Source of the DNA: a virus
Strand: one strand, 5' to 3'
Length of the DNA: 24,248 bases
IMG/VR virus record: IMGVR_UViG_3300020469_000259
Location: 1 to 24,248 of that record
Shown here: piece after piece, positions 9,251 through 16,994 of the stretch
How the letters are laid out: each line of letters begins with the position of its first letter
Position numbering within the stretch: position 1 is the stretch's first letter
The notes under the pieces: generated by a model
The model's input: only the letters and a program-made list of their open reading frames with translations
Databases searched by the model: none
Told to the model about the DNA's origin: nothing
Program-made: the position numbers and the translations under genes

Positions 9251-11535
9251 TAGTAACCTCCTCCATATCCACCACCACCTGAAGGTGGAGCACTTGGTGG
9301 TGGACTACTTGGTGGTGTGGTATCTATATTATTTGTCATTGTTGATGTAGGAGTTATAATTGGTTGATCAGAAGTAGATTGTTGATTCATAGTAGAAGCA
9401 ACACTAACTATCGTTGGAGTAAAACTTTGTTCTGGTGTGTCATAAATTATTTCATGTGGTGTCGATGTATGTGCTATACCTACCATTTTCACACCTTTTG
9501 TTGGATGTATATGATAAGGACCGTAATAAGGTTTACCATTTACATATCCCACCAAATTATTAGTTTCAGGTCCCACACAATCAATAACCTGAATAATTTC
9601 TCCTTGTGGAGTGAGTGGTAATCTACCGATAATTGGTTTGATTAATGCACCAACACCAGTGGATGAAGATACATTAATTCTAGGTATTTCAGTAATCCTA
9701 ACATTATTTATCGGTGTTGCTGAAATAATTTTTCCATTTTCGATTGTTAGATTATATCCATCTGCAAACGCATCAACATATCCTTTTCCACCATCTGTTA
9801 CTTTAGTACCAATAACACCCACAGGAATTTCATCAGAATTTATAACATCATCAGTATTTGCACTCGGATAATTTTCACCATCAGAAATGATATCGACACC
9901 AATAATTTGACCATGTGTAGATGAATTTGGATTATAATCAACAATTGCTCTACCAATCGCACCGTATCCTTGTCCACATGGATCTTCGAAACTTACAACA
10001 GGAGGAGTCGTAAAATATGTTGATCCTGGATCTGTTATTTCTACACCTATAATACTTGCAGTTTGACTAACATCCGCAGTTACATCAGATAATCCCTCTG
10101 TGTTATCTACAATCCCACCTAATATTATTTTACCAAATCCACCAATACCATCACCACCAAAGAAACTGACGGTTGGAGGTCCGCAGAAAGTTTTAGATGC
10201 ACAATCTGGTTTTGTTATAGGACCACTATCAGCACCGAGTGTAGATGCAATATTCATATTTTCCAATACATTATCATAGGCATCTCGTAAATCAAATGTT
10301 CTAGCAGGACCATATCCAAGAGTAAATTTCTTAACTTGACCCACACATTTCCCATCACTCTGATTACAATCTATAAGTGCACCAATAGATTTAAATGTAT
10401 TAGAAGAACTTCGAAGAAAATCCTGAACTTTAAAAGCTTTTGGAACGATCTCACTTAATCCAGCTAATGGTGCATCAAGTGCATCAGATATATCATTTGT
10501 AATTCCATTCAATAATGATCCAACAAGTTGTTCTGTAATACAAAATCCAGTATCTACTACCTCAAAAACTGCTTGCTCAATCATTCCTCTAATCGTTTCT
10601 CCCAAACCAGCAACAATTTTACCTGACAAACAATTAAGATCACCTTGAAGAGATGCCACTTTTGATATTTGAGCTTTTTGTGCTTCAATACCAGCTAATG
10701 ATGCAAGAGAGCTATTTTGAGTCGCAGCAAAAACAGTCCCATAAGTTTTATCATATAAAGATTGTAATCCACCTTGAAGTTCTGGAATCATTTTAGAATA
10801 TACAGATTCCATCATTGTTGAAACTGCACTATTTGATAGATTCTGTATTTTTTTAGTTACATTTGCAACATCACCTAAAAAATCTGTGCTCTCACCTGCG
10901 ACTGACAATAAATTATCTAAACTTGCAGAAACTTTTCCTACAAAATTATCGGCACAAGCATCAGCAGGTATTTCTGCTTTTCCAAAAGTAGATGATGCAG
11001 ATATTTTATCTTCATCAGGTGCAGTTTTTCTTGTAACAGGCGATTCTTGTGCAGTTGTTTCTACACTACCTGACTCATTTGCTTTTAGTGTTCCATTTGG
11101 TGGTGGTATTTTATCAGTATAACCTGTGAATGGTGTAAATCCAATAGACTCAGAAGGTAAATCTTGTGAAACATCATTTGTTCTTGAAAAAGCACCCATT
11201 ATTATAGGTTGTTGTGCTGTTTCACCATCAAGAAAAAATCCTATTACTACATCACCTGGTCTTAAAGCAACAGATGCTGTAAAGTTTGCCCCACCCGTGC
11301 CTGATGTGGAAGGAAGCATGACATTTGCCCAAGGTAAATCTTTATCCTCCAACTCTGTTTTTGAGAAAGGATGATATCCCATGATACGAACTTTAAGACG
11401 ATTTCCCCAAGATTCAACATCTTTCTTCGGTGCAAGTTGCTCACCCTGAACGTTTGCAGGTGCAACTTGACCTACCCACCAACGGAAACCATCTTTTCCT
11501 ACAAAATTAGTTTTTAGTAATGCTTCATCTATCAT
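9250..11535 (-). CDS. 5: gp5-like baseplate hub subunit (OB-fold, no lysozyme domain seen)
   Basis: A 761-aa protein starting at ATG 11535, overlapping the gp27-like stop (TAATG), with a GGAG Shine-Dalgarno. Residues 1-~120 match the gp5 N-terminal OB-fold in character: WWVGQVAP, RLKVRIMGYHPF, DLPWANVMLP, RPGDVVIGFFLDG and PIIMGAF appear in order. Residues ~190-400 are helical. Residues ~480-660 carry repeats of the type ITDPGSTYFTTPPVVSF with DPCGQGYGA. A conserved YHIHPTKGVKMVG motif lies at about 674-686, and the last ~20 residues are Pro then Gly rich. T4 gp5 has a lysozyme domain after the OB-fold; I see none here. It should form the hub with the gp27-like protein and carry the separately encoded spike at 8660-9250. 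Confidence 0.8.
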   Translation of the reverse strand: MIDEALLKTNFVGKDGFRWWVGQVAPANVQGEQLAPKKDVESWGNRLKVRIMGYHPFSKTELEDKDLPWANVMLPSTSGTGGANFTASVALRPGDVVIGFFLDGETAQQPIIMGAFSRTNDVSQDLPSESIGFTPFTGYTDKIPPPNGTLKANESGSVETTAQESPVTRKTAPDEDKISASSTFGKAEIPADACADNFVGKVSASLDNLLSVAGESTDFLGDVANVTKKIQNLSNSAVSTMMESVYSKMIPELQGGLQSLYDKTYGTVFAATQNSSLASLAGIEAQKAQISKVASLQGDLNCLSGKIVAGLGETIRGMIEQAVFEVVDTGFCITEQLVGSLLNGITNDISDALDAPLAGLSEIVPKAFKVQDFLRSSSNTFKSIGALIDCNQSDGKCVGQVKKFTLGYGPARTFDLRDAYDNVLENMNIASTLGADSGPITKPDCASKTFCGPPTVSFFGGDGIGGFGKIILGGIVDNTEGLSDVTADVSQTASIIGVEITDPGSTYFTTPPVVSFEDPCGQGYGAIGRAIVDYNPNSSTHGQIIGVDIISDGENYPSANTDDVINSDEIPVGVIGTKVTDGGKGYVDAFADGYNLTIENGKIISATPINNVRITEIPRINVSSSTGVGALIKPIIGRLPLTPQGEIIQVIDCVGPETNNLVGYVNGKPYYGPYHIHPTKGVKMVGIAHTSTPHEIIYDTPEQSFTPTIVSVASTMNQQSTSDQPIITPTSTMTNNIDTTPPSSPPPSAPPSGGGGYGGGY

Positions 11536-12896
11536 TAAATTTCTCCTTCAAACGTATCTCTAACTAATGTCATTGAAGTGAATGATCTTTTTGCCTCAAA
11601 ATGATGGCATAGTTCTTTTATCATATATTTACCACTTGTTTGTCTATCAATTTCATTTTTATCTTCTCTAGATATTTTAGGAAACTCACAAGTAATTATA
11701 TCACCAGCTCGCAAATCAGTGTTACAAGGAACAATCATACTCACACTTTGTGTCATTAAAAGATTATATCTAACAATATTTTGACCTTGATACTGACTTG
11801 AAGGATAATTATCAGCAGTAGATACACCCACTGTTGCACCAATGTCTACGATTTGAGAGACAGCTCTTGTTGGAATTTGATCTAATGTCTGATTTGAATC
11901 ATCAGATATTTTTGGTAATTCCAAATCTCCTCCAAGGTTTGAAATTTTCTTATCTTTTCCTGTATTTTTTTCTCCGTAACTAAAAAAATCTTGAGTGAAA
12001 GCATGTGTCAGAGGGTTAAATGCCAATCTAACAAATGAATAAGTTCCCATTCTTAAATTTTCAATTAGATCTTGATTTTTATCAATATTGTATTTTAAAA
12101 TTTTATAATCATTATTTTCACTTATTGAACTTTTATTTACATCTGTATATCTATATGTTGCCTTTGACTTTCTTTTAATAAGAGAATCAATTGATGAAAA
12201 TTGAAATCCATCTTGAGTTTGAAAAAATACAAATCCAGCCGTTGAATTTTTTGAAACGTCAGGAACTGATTTAGATGCTAATGAAATTAACGTTGAAAAA
12301 GGTTTTCTTAAATTACCTATAAAATCATAAGATCCCCTTGTATTTTCAACTATATCATCAAGTTTTGATTTATCAACATTGAATCCAATCAATGGATCTG
12401 TCAGAATTTTTCTCACAGTTCCACTAATTGTTCCATTATATCTTTTCATAACTCTAGAGGTTTCATTTGTGATTGCTTCTCTTGAAACTAAATTTAATAA
12501 AAAACTCTCTCTTTGCGTCTCTTGAAGAACTTGAGTAATACTTGATACAAACAAATATTTATTAGGATCAGATGAAAAATCAAGTCCAGTTTTTTCTTTT
12601 CCATCAAATGTTTTACCTTGATCTAAAATCTTCATAACTAATCTCTCACCACCTCGAAGAGGAAGTCCATTATAAATTGATTGTTTAGCACCATCCGTTT
12701 TCTTTGGATCTTGAGAATCTTTAGGTGAAATACTATCACCTGTGTTTATCACTCTTACCTTTGCAGTTATTGTAGGTGAAAGAATGTCCTCATAATAATC
12801 AATACTAACAATACCTGCTCTTAAATCAGCGGTTCTCTCCTGATCATTTGATTCAAGTGTGAGTTCTTCAAAACTGGATGCTTCTGATGCTGACAT
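11535..12896 (-). CDS. 27: gp27-like baseplate hub protein
   Basis: A 453-aa protein from ATG 12896-12894, 3 nt after the preceding stop. The N-terminus (SFEELTLESND...AGIVSIDYYEDILSPTITAKVRV) is the start expected of a tail hub tube-like domain. Recognisable hub features follow: FVSSITQVLQETQRESFLLNL, then SGTVRKIL...IGFNVD and GFVFFQTQDGFQF. Near the end are AGDIITCEFPKIS and SGKYMIKELCHHFE, the segment seen in gpD/gp27/gp44-type hub proteins. T4 gp27 has 391 residues, so this is somewhat longer. It is followed directly by the gp5-like gene, as expected for a hub pair that forms a gp27-gp5 complex at the end of the tube. Confidence 0.8.
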   Translation of the reverse strand: MSASEASSFEELTLESNDQERTADLRAGIVSIDYYEDILSPTITAKVRVINTGDSISPKDSQDPKKTDGAKQSIYNGLPLRGGERLVMKILDQGKTFDGKEKTGLDFSSDPNKYLFVSSITQVLQETQRESFLLNLVSREAITNETSRVMKRYNGTISGTVRKILTDPLIGFNVDKSKLDDIVENTRGSYDFIGNLRKPFSTLISLASKSVPDVSKNSTAGFVFFQTQDGFQFSSIDSLIKRKSKATYRYTDVNKSSISENNDYKILKYNIDKNQDLIENLRMGTYSFVRLAFNPLTHAFTQDFFSYGEKNTGKDKKISNLGGDLELPKISDDSNQTLDQIPTRAVSQIVDIGATVGVSTADNYPSSQYQGQNIVRYNLLMTQSVSMIVPCNTDLRAGDIITCEFPKISREDKNEIDRQTSGKYMIKELCHHFEAKRSFTSMTLVRDTFEGEI

Positions 12897-12899
12897 GTG

Positions 12900-14063
12900 T
12901 TAAAATAAAGATAAGGTGAATTGATCTTTAAGACTATTATCTTTTTGAACTATTGTTGTAGTTCTACTTTTAGATCCCATTCCTATTTTTGTTTGAGATT
13001 GACCACTTTTATTTCCAACAATCATCACCATATTTTTTGATTTTCTTTGTGGTGTTATTGTGGTCGTTTTTATTTCTTTCTTAGGTGCACTAATATTTAA
13101 CTTATCACCAGTTTTTGATACTGAACTATTTACTACAGAACCAGATGTTTTAACTTCTTTCTTTAATGTGTCACGTTCTCCATTAAATTCCTTTAACTCC
13201 CCATTCATACCTGAATTACCACCAGAAGATCCTTCTACCTTTAAATTTGTAGGTTTTTCACCACTTTCTTTGATGACAGTTGATTGAACTTGTTCTGTTA
13301 GATTAGCATTATCATTACCGACAATATCGATTCCAGTTCCCTCCTTCTTCATTGTATCTAGAGTCTTATTGAATTCATCAGATTTACCAGACAATGTTTT
13401 TTTCACATCAGATACACTTGATTTCTGTTCATTCTTCTTATCTTCTTTTTTCATGTCTTCTGGTTTTTTATTTTTCATTCCAAGAAAACTTTTAACACCA
13501 TCCAGAAGTTTATCTTTGATATTATTAAATGAGTCTTTTATTTTTCCAAACGCATCCTTAATTGCATCACCTACATCTGAGATCTTTAAATTTGATATAA
13601 AATCAAGAGCATTACCAATTACCTTACCAATAGATTTAAAAAACCCAACTACACCATCAAAAAATCCCTTAAATTTATCAACAATATCACGAATAACTTT
13701 AATAACTTTTTTAATAAAATCAATAATTTGAGGTAATTTATTCAATACAAATCCAATCAAAAGTGCTTGAATAAGTGACATTATTCTTTCTAAAGGACCT
13801 GCTCCAGACCCCATTGATTTTTCACCTTTTCCCTGTTCTTGAGCTTTTTGTTGTTCTAAAAGAGCTTCTTTCTGTTTTCTTTTTTTATCTTCTCTCCTCT
13901 TTCTCTTCATTCTTATTCCCATTACTCTTATTTTCTTTTTTATTTTAATATTTTTCAGTATAGATTTTGAAAGATTATCACTGCTTTTGATGACACCCTT
14001 CATGGTGCCAGCAGATTTTGATGCTATCTTTGATCCTAGATTTAAAACTGATGATTCTGCCAT
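12900..14063 (-). CDS. Basic, coiled-coil and hydrophobic tail protein, tape measure candidate (second of two)
   Basis: A 387-aa protein with ATG 14063, 1 nt after the stop of the 423-aa gene. Residues ~36-75 form a very basic helix (RMKRKRREDKKRKQKEA). Residues ~90-160 are amphipathic to hydrophobic helices (ERIMSLIQALLIGFVLNKL, FFDGVVGFFKSIGKVIG), and the C-terminal half is polar, lysine-rich and probably disordered. Helical, basic and partly hydrophobic composition is typical of tape measure proteins. The position between gp51 and gp27 fits a protein that fills the tube lumen and sits on the hub. I do not recognise a specific family. In T4 the tape measure is gp29 (590 aa), for which no obvious counterpart is otherwise visible here. 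Confidence 0.75.
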   Translation of the reverse strand: MAESSVLNLGSKIASKSAGTMKGVIKSSDNLSKSILKNIKIKKKIRVMGIRMKRKRREDKKRKQKEALLEQQKAQEQGKGEKSMGSGAGPLERIMSLIQALLIGFVLNKLPQIIDFIKKVIKVIRDIVDKFKGFFDGVVGFFKSIGKVIGNALDFISNLKISDVGDAIKDAFGKIKDSFNNIKDKLLDGVKSFLGMKNKKPEDMKKEDKKNEQKSSVSDVKKTLSGKSDEFNKTLDTMKKEGTGIDIVGNDNANLTEQVQSTVIKESGEKPTNLKVEGSSGGNSGMNGELKEFNGERDTLKKEVKTSGSVVNSSVSKTGDKLNISAPKKEIKTTTITPQRKSKNMVMIVGNKSGQSQTKIGMGSKSRTTTIVQKDNSLKDQFTLSLF

Positions 14064-14064
14064 G

Positions 14065-15336
14065 TTACACTAAAATATTATACTGAGTTTTTGAATATAA
14101 TGTAAAATTATTATCAAAATTTGAGGAGGATATATTTGGTAATGATGTAGCTATTTTTTTCTCTCCAAGTGTCGATGATCCCCCACCACCAGCATTTGTA
14201 GTTGCATCTACAATGTTTGGGGGTGCTTCTTCGAGAGTAGAAACATCTTGTTTTTTAGGAACTGAATTTATAGTAGGTTCAGATTTAGAACTCTTTATGT
14301 TTAAATTACTCGATTTATATTTAATTTTACTAGGATCTACACCAACTTTACTCAGAGCAGCATTGATCTCCTCTTTAGTATCATATTTTGATGGGTTTTT
14401 CTCAATCTGAGACTTAACCATATCATACATGAGAGGTGGAACAAGATCCTTATTATTTTCTAATACAACAAATGGATCAACTTTATCATTTTTTGTAGTA
14501 TTCTTATTTCCTACATTTGTGTTGCCACCCCCATCTCCTTTAGGTTTCTCATATCCTATCGTTCTACCTCTACTGTTTTTGATAGGTTTACCTCTTATTT
14601 TCTCCAATTCTAATTTTTTTTCTTTGTTTTTATTAAATAATTTTTTTAAACCAAGAAAAGCTCCTACACCACCAGCTATAGCCAGTGCGATCAATCCAGC
14701 AGGACTAACTAAAAATGCTAATATTGCACCACCAATAGCAATAATACCAGAAACCACTCCTGTTATAATGGCTGGTAATGCCAATAAACCACCATTTAAA
14801 GCGAGAAATATACCACCAACCACTGCGACTGACTTAATTATTGTATTTCTCATCTTCTTAAACGTCTCATCGTCACCAGACATTTTTGCCTGAATCATTT
14901 TAATTGCCTTATTTGCCACAAATCCCGCAAAAAGTGCCATGAAAGCTTTGCCTAAGTTACTCAAGACACCCTTTACAGTTTTACCCACTGCCTCCACTGG
15001 TGCAAGTAGAGTTTTTTTTACTGATTTACCTACACGTTCTAGAAGTCCTTCTTTTTTATCAGATTTATCACTCTCATCTCCTAATTGTTGTTCTCTATCT
15101 TCCTCTCTCTGTGAATCCTGTGCGTTTTCTGTTTGTGTTGCTATTAGTTGAGTAATTTTATTTGTGTTTAGTATTACAACTTTTTTTAATAAATTTATTT
15201 CTCTTGAATTTCTTTTTACTTGTCTAGCAGTGCGATCTGAATTTTTATCAAATAATTTTGACGCATTCAATCTCCTCCTTCTAAGAATAGGACTAGAACT
15301 AATACCTAAATTTTGAGAAGTTGAAGAATTATCCAT
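14065..15336 (-). CDS. Coiled-coil plus hydrophobic tail protein, tape measure candidate (first of two)
   Basis: A 423-aa protein with ATG 15336-15334, overlapping the gp51 3' end by 8 nt. Residues ~20-90 are a basic to acidic coiled-coil region (RRRRLNASKLF, SREINLLKKVVILNTNK, ending in a run of E, D and Q). Residues ~98-150 form an amphipathic helix (GLLERVGKSVKKTLLAPVEA onward). Residues ~168-230 are a strongly hydrophobic, Gly/Ala-rich stretch long enough for two or three membrane spans, and the rest is polar and low complexity. A long hydrophobic block inside a helical tail protein is characteristic of tape measures, which enter the host membrane during DNA delivery. Being first after the chaperone-like gp26/gp51 pair strengthens that reading. 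A structural protein unrelated to gp29 remains possible. Confidence 0.75.
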   Translation of the reverse strand: MDNSSTSQNLGISSSPILRRRRLNASKLFDKNSDRTARQVKRNSREINLLKKVVILNTNKITQLIATQTENAQDSQREEDREQQLGDESDKSDKKEGLLERVGKSVKKTLLAPVEAVGKTVKGVLSNLGKAFMALFAGFVANKAIKMIQAKMSGDDETFKKMRNTIIKSVAVVGGIFLALNGGLLALPAIITGVVSGIIAIGGAILAFLVSPAGLIALAIAGGVGAFLGLKKLFNKNKEKKLELEKIRGKPIKNSRGRTIGYEKPKGDGGGNTNVGNKNTTKNDKVDPFVVLENNKDLVPPLMYDMVKSQIEKNPSKYDTKEEINAALSKVGVDPSKIKYKSSNLNIKSSKSEPTINSVPKKQDVSTLEEAPPNIVDATTNAGGGGSSTLGEKKIATSLPNISSSNFDNNFTLYSKTQYNILV

Positions 15337-15508
15337 TACTTTGTTGTTTGTTTTTTAAATTTTCTTCTTCAATATATTGTTCTAAAAGAGCAATGTATAC
15401 ATCTTTTTCCCACGGAATCATATTTTCAATTTCAGTTAATGAATATTTATGATGTTGCATTAAGGCAAAATTGACCTTATAGTATGACTCCAGACTTGTG
15501 TGAGCCAT
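15329..15508 (-). CDS. 51: gp51-like baseplate hub assembly protein; likely -1 frameshift partner of gp26
   Basis: A 59-aa frame from ATG 15508-15506 to TAA 15331-15329, starting MAHTSLESYYKVNFALMQHH. The core FALMQHHKYSLTEIENM then PWEKDVYIALLEQYIEEE is the His/aromatic, S-L-x-E-I, W-E, E-rich pattern of gp51-like proteins of T4-like marine phages. It also resembles the C-terminal domains of tail assembly chaperones such as P2 gpE'. T4 gp51 is needed for hub assembly and is much longer. The frame lies -1 relative to gp26 and stays open upstream across the gp26 stop, so gp51 may be made mainly as a gp26 fusion (see the frameshift signal). Independent initiation is possible from a weak GAG 5 nt before the ATG, but that ATG lies in the predicted hairpin. 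Confidence 0.8.
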   Translation of the reverse strand: MAHTSLESYYKVNFALMQHHKYSLTEIENMIPWEKDVYIALLEQYIEEENLKNKQQSNG

Positions 15509-15523
15509 ACCTACTCGAAAAAA
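15482..15523 (-). promoter_or_regulatory. Putative -1 programmed ribosomal frameshift signal joining gp26 to gp51
   Basis: Read on the minus strand, gp26 ends TCT TTT TTC GAG TAG. The heptamer T TTT TTC (15523-15517) is a canonical X XXY YYZ slip site in the gp26 phase. After a 5-6 nt spacer, GTATGGCTC (15510-15502) can pair with GAGTCATAC (15490-15482). This gives nine pairs including one G-U, plus an outer G-U, around an 11-nt loop. Slippage by -1 would read CGA GTA GGT and then the gp51 ATG, giving a fusion of 238 + 3 + 59 = 300 residues. Heptamer, spacer and stem are seen directly; their use is inferred from the lambda G/GT and P2 E/E' systems. Confidence 0.7.
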
Positions 15524-16230
15524 GACGATAACCCTTCTAAAACAACATCACTTTTAACTTTTGTTTCTGGATTTGTCACTTTAATAGTATGTGACAATTT
15601 AGGCATTGTATCAAAGAAATTTTCAATCTCTTTAAATTGTTTTGAATTTAATTGATCTAAAAATTCGGTCATCTCTTTCTTTGTGCAATCAGCAGATGTC
15701 CAAGACTCTTCTTCATTATATATCTGATCAATACATGAAATAATTAAATCAAATGACTCTTCGACTCCAATGTTACCACTCAAATCAAAATTACTTTTTA
15801 TAAATTCTGATAATGATGGATACTTCATTCTCATTACTAAATTTTCATCCAATTTAATATCTTTATTATGATCAGGATGTTTTTCAATTTTTATCTCATC
15901 AAGTGGAATTGTAACAGGAACTTGAGTTTTTTCATCATCAGGACATGTAACAATAACTTCTACATTTTCACCAACCGATTTACCTCTTATATTTAAAAAG
16001 AGATACTCAATATCAAAAGTGGATAGTTTATCGACTTTGATACCTCTTGTTAGTATACAGTTATTGATTACGGATTTAATAGCATTAGTTATCTGTTTCT
16101 GATCTTCAGACTCCATGGCTATGATCAAAATTTTCTCTTCTTTAACTAAAAATGGTCGATATTTTATTTTTCGATCAGAAGAAGGAAGAACCAACTCATA
16201 TGTTGGTGTTGCAATTTTTGGTAATGGCAT
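15511..16230 (-). CDS. 26: gp26-like baseplate hub subunit / tail assembly chaperone
   Basis: A 239-aa protein from ATG 16230-16228 (MPLPKIATPTYELVLPSS) to TAG 15513-15511. It matches the T4 gp26 family (208 aa in T4) in its opening PTYELVLPSSDRKIKYRPFLVKEEKILI. The following FDIEYLFLNIRGKSVGE and a helical acidic second half with a conserved SWTSADCTKKEMTEFLDQL also fit. In T4 gp26 is assigned to the baseplate hub. The gene order gp26, gp51, tape measure candidate also fits a tail assembly chaperone. The 3' end carries a slippery heptamer that would extend the protein into gp51. No good Shine-Dalgarno precedes the ATG; a TATAAATA late-type box lies about 26 nt upstream, so the mRNA leader would be short. 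Confidence 0.85.
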   Translation of the reverse strand: MPLPKIATPTYELVLPSSDRKIKYRPFLVKEEKILIIAMESEDQKQITNAIKSVINNCILTRGIKVDKLSTFDIEYLFLNIRGKSVGENVEVIVTCPDDEKTQVPVTIPLDEIKIEKHPDHNKDIKLDENLVMRMKYPSLSEFIKSNFDLSGNIGVEESFDLIISCIDQIYNEEESWTSADCTKKEMTEFLDQLNSKQFKEIENFFDTMPKLSHTIKVTNPETKVKSDVVLEGLSSFFE

Positions 16231-16234
16231 AATG

Positions 16235-16269
16235 TTTATAGCACTTCAGTATCTTTATTTATAGCACTT
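16235..16269. repeat. 12-bp direct repeat spanning the late promoter
   Basis: TTTATAGCACTT occurs at 16235-16246 and 16258-16269, 23 bp apart. On the minus strand each copy reads AAGTGCTATAAA. The distal copy continues as TATAAATA, the proximal one as TATAAACA. The proximal copy may be a degenerate second late box or a duplicated promoter element. Confidence 0.6.
16256..16263 (-). promoter_or_regulatory. T4-type late promoter box TATAAATA for the gp26 tail operon
   Basis: The minus strand reads TATAAATA at 16263-16256, a perfect match to the T4 late promoter -10 box, which is recognised by gp55 with gp33 as coactivator. It is the only exact match I found in the window. It lies in the 57-nt gap between gp54 and gp26, about 26 nt before the gp26 ATG, so a start near 16249 would give a leader of about 20 nt. 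A gp33-like gene is present at 22041-22301. Confidence 0.7.
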
Positions 16270-16287
16270 TTTAAAAACCTTTTTGTT

Positions 16288-16956
16288 TTATCTGAGAGCT
16301 AACCCTTGTCTGAGATTTTCACTTCTTCCTCTATTAAATGATAAACTTGTTTCCTCACCTGCAATATATCTCTCATAACTAAACGTCACATTTGTTCTCA
16401 GAACATCAGAACCACCATACTGAACAGGAGTCGATGAGAAATTAATTGGGAATAGTCCAAAAAAAGTATACTCGATTTCTGAACGATAGTCAATATTGAA
16501 CTTTACAATTTTTGTTTTATCGCATTTGTACCCTGAGTTACCACGAGGATATCTCATGCGATAGAAGTAACCTAAATCCCTTTTATCAACACCTGCACTA
16601 TCAGATCCACTTGCAACATAATCTATCCAATGCTCAAAAAATTTAATCATTTTATAGTCCTTGTCAACATAAAATTCTAATGATAACTCCGTAAATATTC
16701 TTGTATGTGCAAACTTTTCCTGAACACCTGTAAAATTACCAAATATATCACTTGTTCCCAAAGTACTACCTGGTATTGATGCTCGATTACAAAGTAGTCC
16801 AACATTTTCTGTTATGAATCTCTTATTAACTCCTTTATCTCCAAGAAATCTAAAAAGAGATGGTGATAACCCATCAAAAAACACCTGATAATGAGATGTT
16901 TGTGCTACATTAGTCAGTATTGGTTTTATATCAGCTATTTTCTTAGGACGAACCAT
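16288..16956 (-). CDS. 54: gp54-like baseplate tail tube initiator
   Basis: A 222-aa protein from ATG 16956-16954. The sequence has the tail-tube fold signature of T4-like gp19/gp54/gp48 proteins: SHYQVFFDGLSPSLFRFL, LLCNRASIPGSTLGT, FTELSLEFYVDKDYKMIKFFEHWIDYV, then KIVKFNIDYRSEIEYTFFGLFPINFSS near the end. T4 gp54 (320 aa) sits on the hub with gp48 and starts tube polymerisation. This copy is shorter but of the size I expect in marine T4-like phages. It is transcribed divergently from gp4 and lies directly upstream of the gp26 late promoter. A tube protein (gp19) is the alternative, but gp54 fits the baseplate neighbourhood better. Confidence 0.7.
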   Translation of the reverse strand: MVRPKKIADIKPILTNVAQTSHYQVFFDGLSPSLFRFLGDKGVNKRFITENVGLLCNRASIPGSTLGTSDIFGNFTGVQEKFAHTRIFTELSLEFYVDKDYKMIKFFEHWIDYVASGSDSAGVDKRDLGYFYRMRYPRGNSGYKCDKTKIVKFNIDYRSEIEYTFFGLFPINFSSTPVQYGGSDVLRTNVTFSYERYIAGEETSLSFNRGRSENLRQGLALR

Positions 16957-16994
16957 CTAAATACTTTATATTTTATCTTATATCTATTTAGATG
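16954..16994. promoter_or_regulatory. Divergent promoter region with 10-bp perfect inverted repeat over both start codons
   Basis: The arms catctaaata (16954-16963) and tatttagatg (16985-16994) are exact reverse complements and each contains the start codon of the adjacent divergent gene, so both genes begin TATTTAGATG. The 21-bp centre is almost entirely A/T. On the minus strand it contains TATAAAG, close to the late box, about 11 nt from the gp54 ATG. Neither gene has a Shine-Dalgarno. The region must hold promoters in both directions, but exact elements cannot be assigned. Confidence 0.55.

Noticed and set aside
13060-15151. Plus-strand frames of 65 to 154 aa opposite the tape measure candidates
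   Set aside because: They mirror lysine-rich and hydrophobic minus-strand genes and have no upstream ribosome sites or family features.
16264-16290. A/T-rich runs after gp54 as a rho-independent terminator
   Set aside because: The aaaaa-cc-ttttt pairing has no G/C stem and a two-base loop, so it would not form a useful hairpin.
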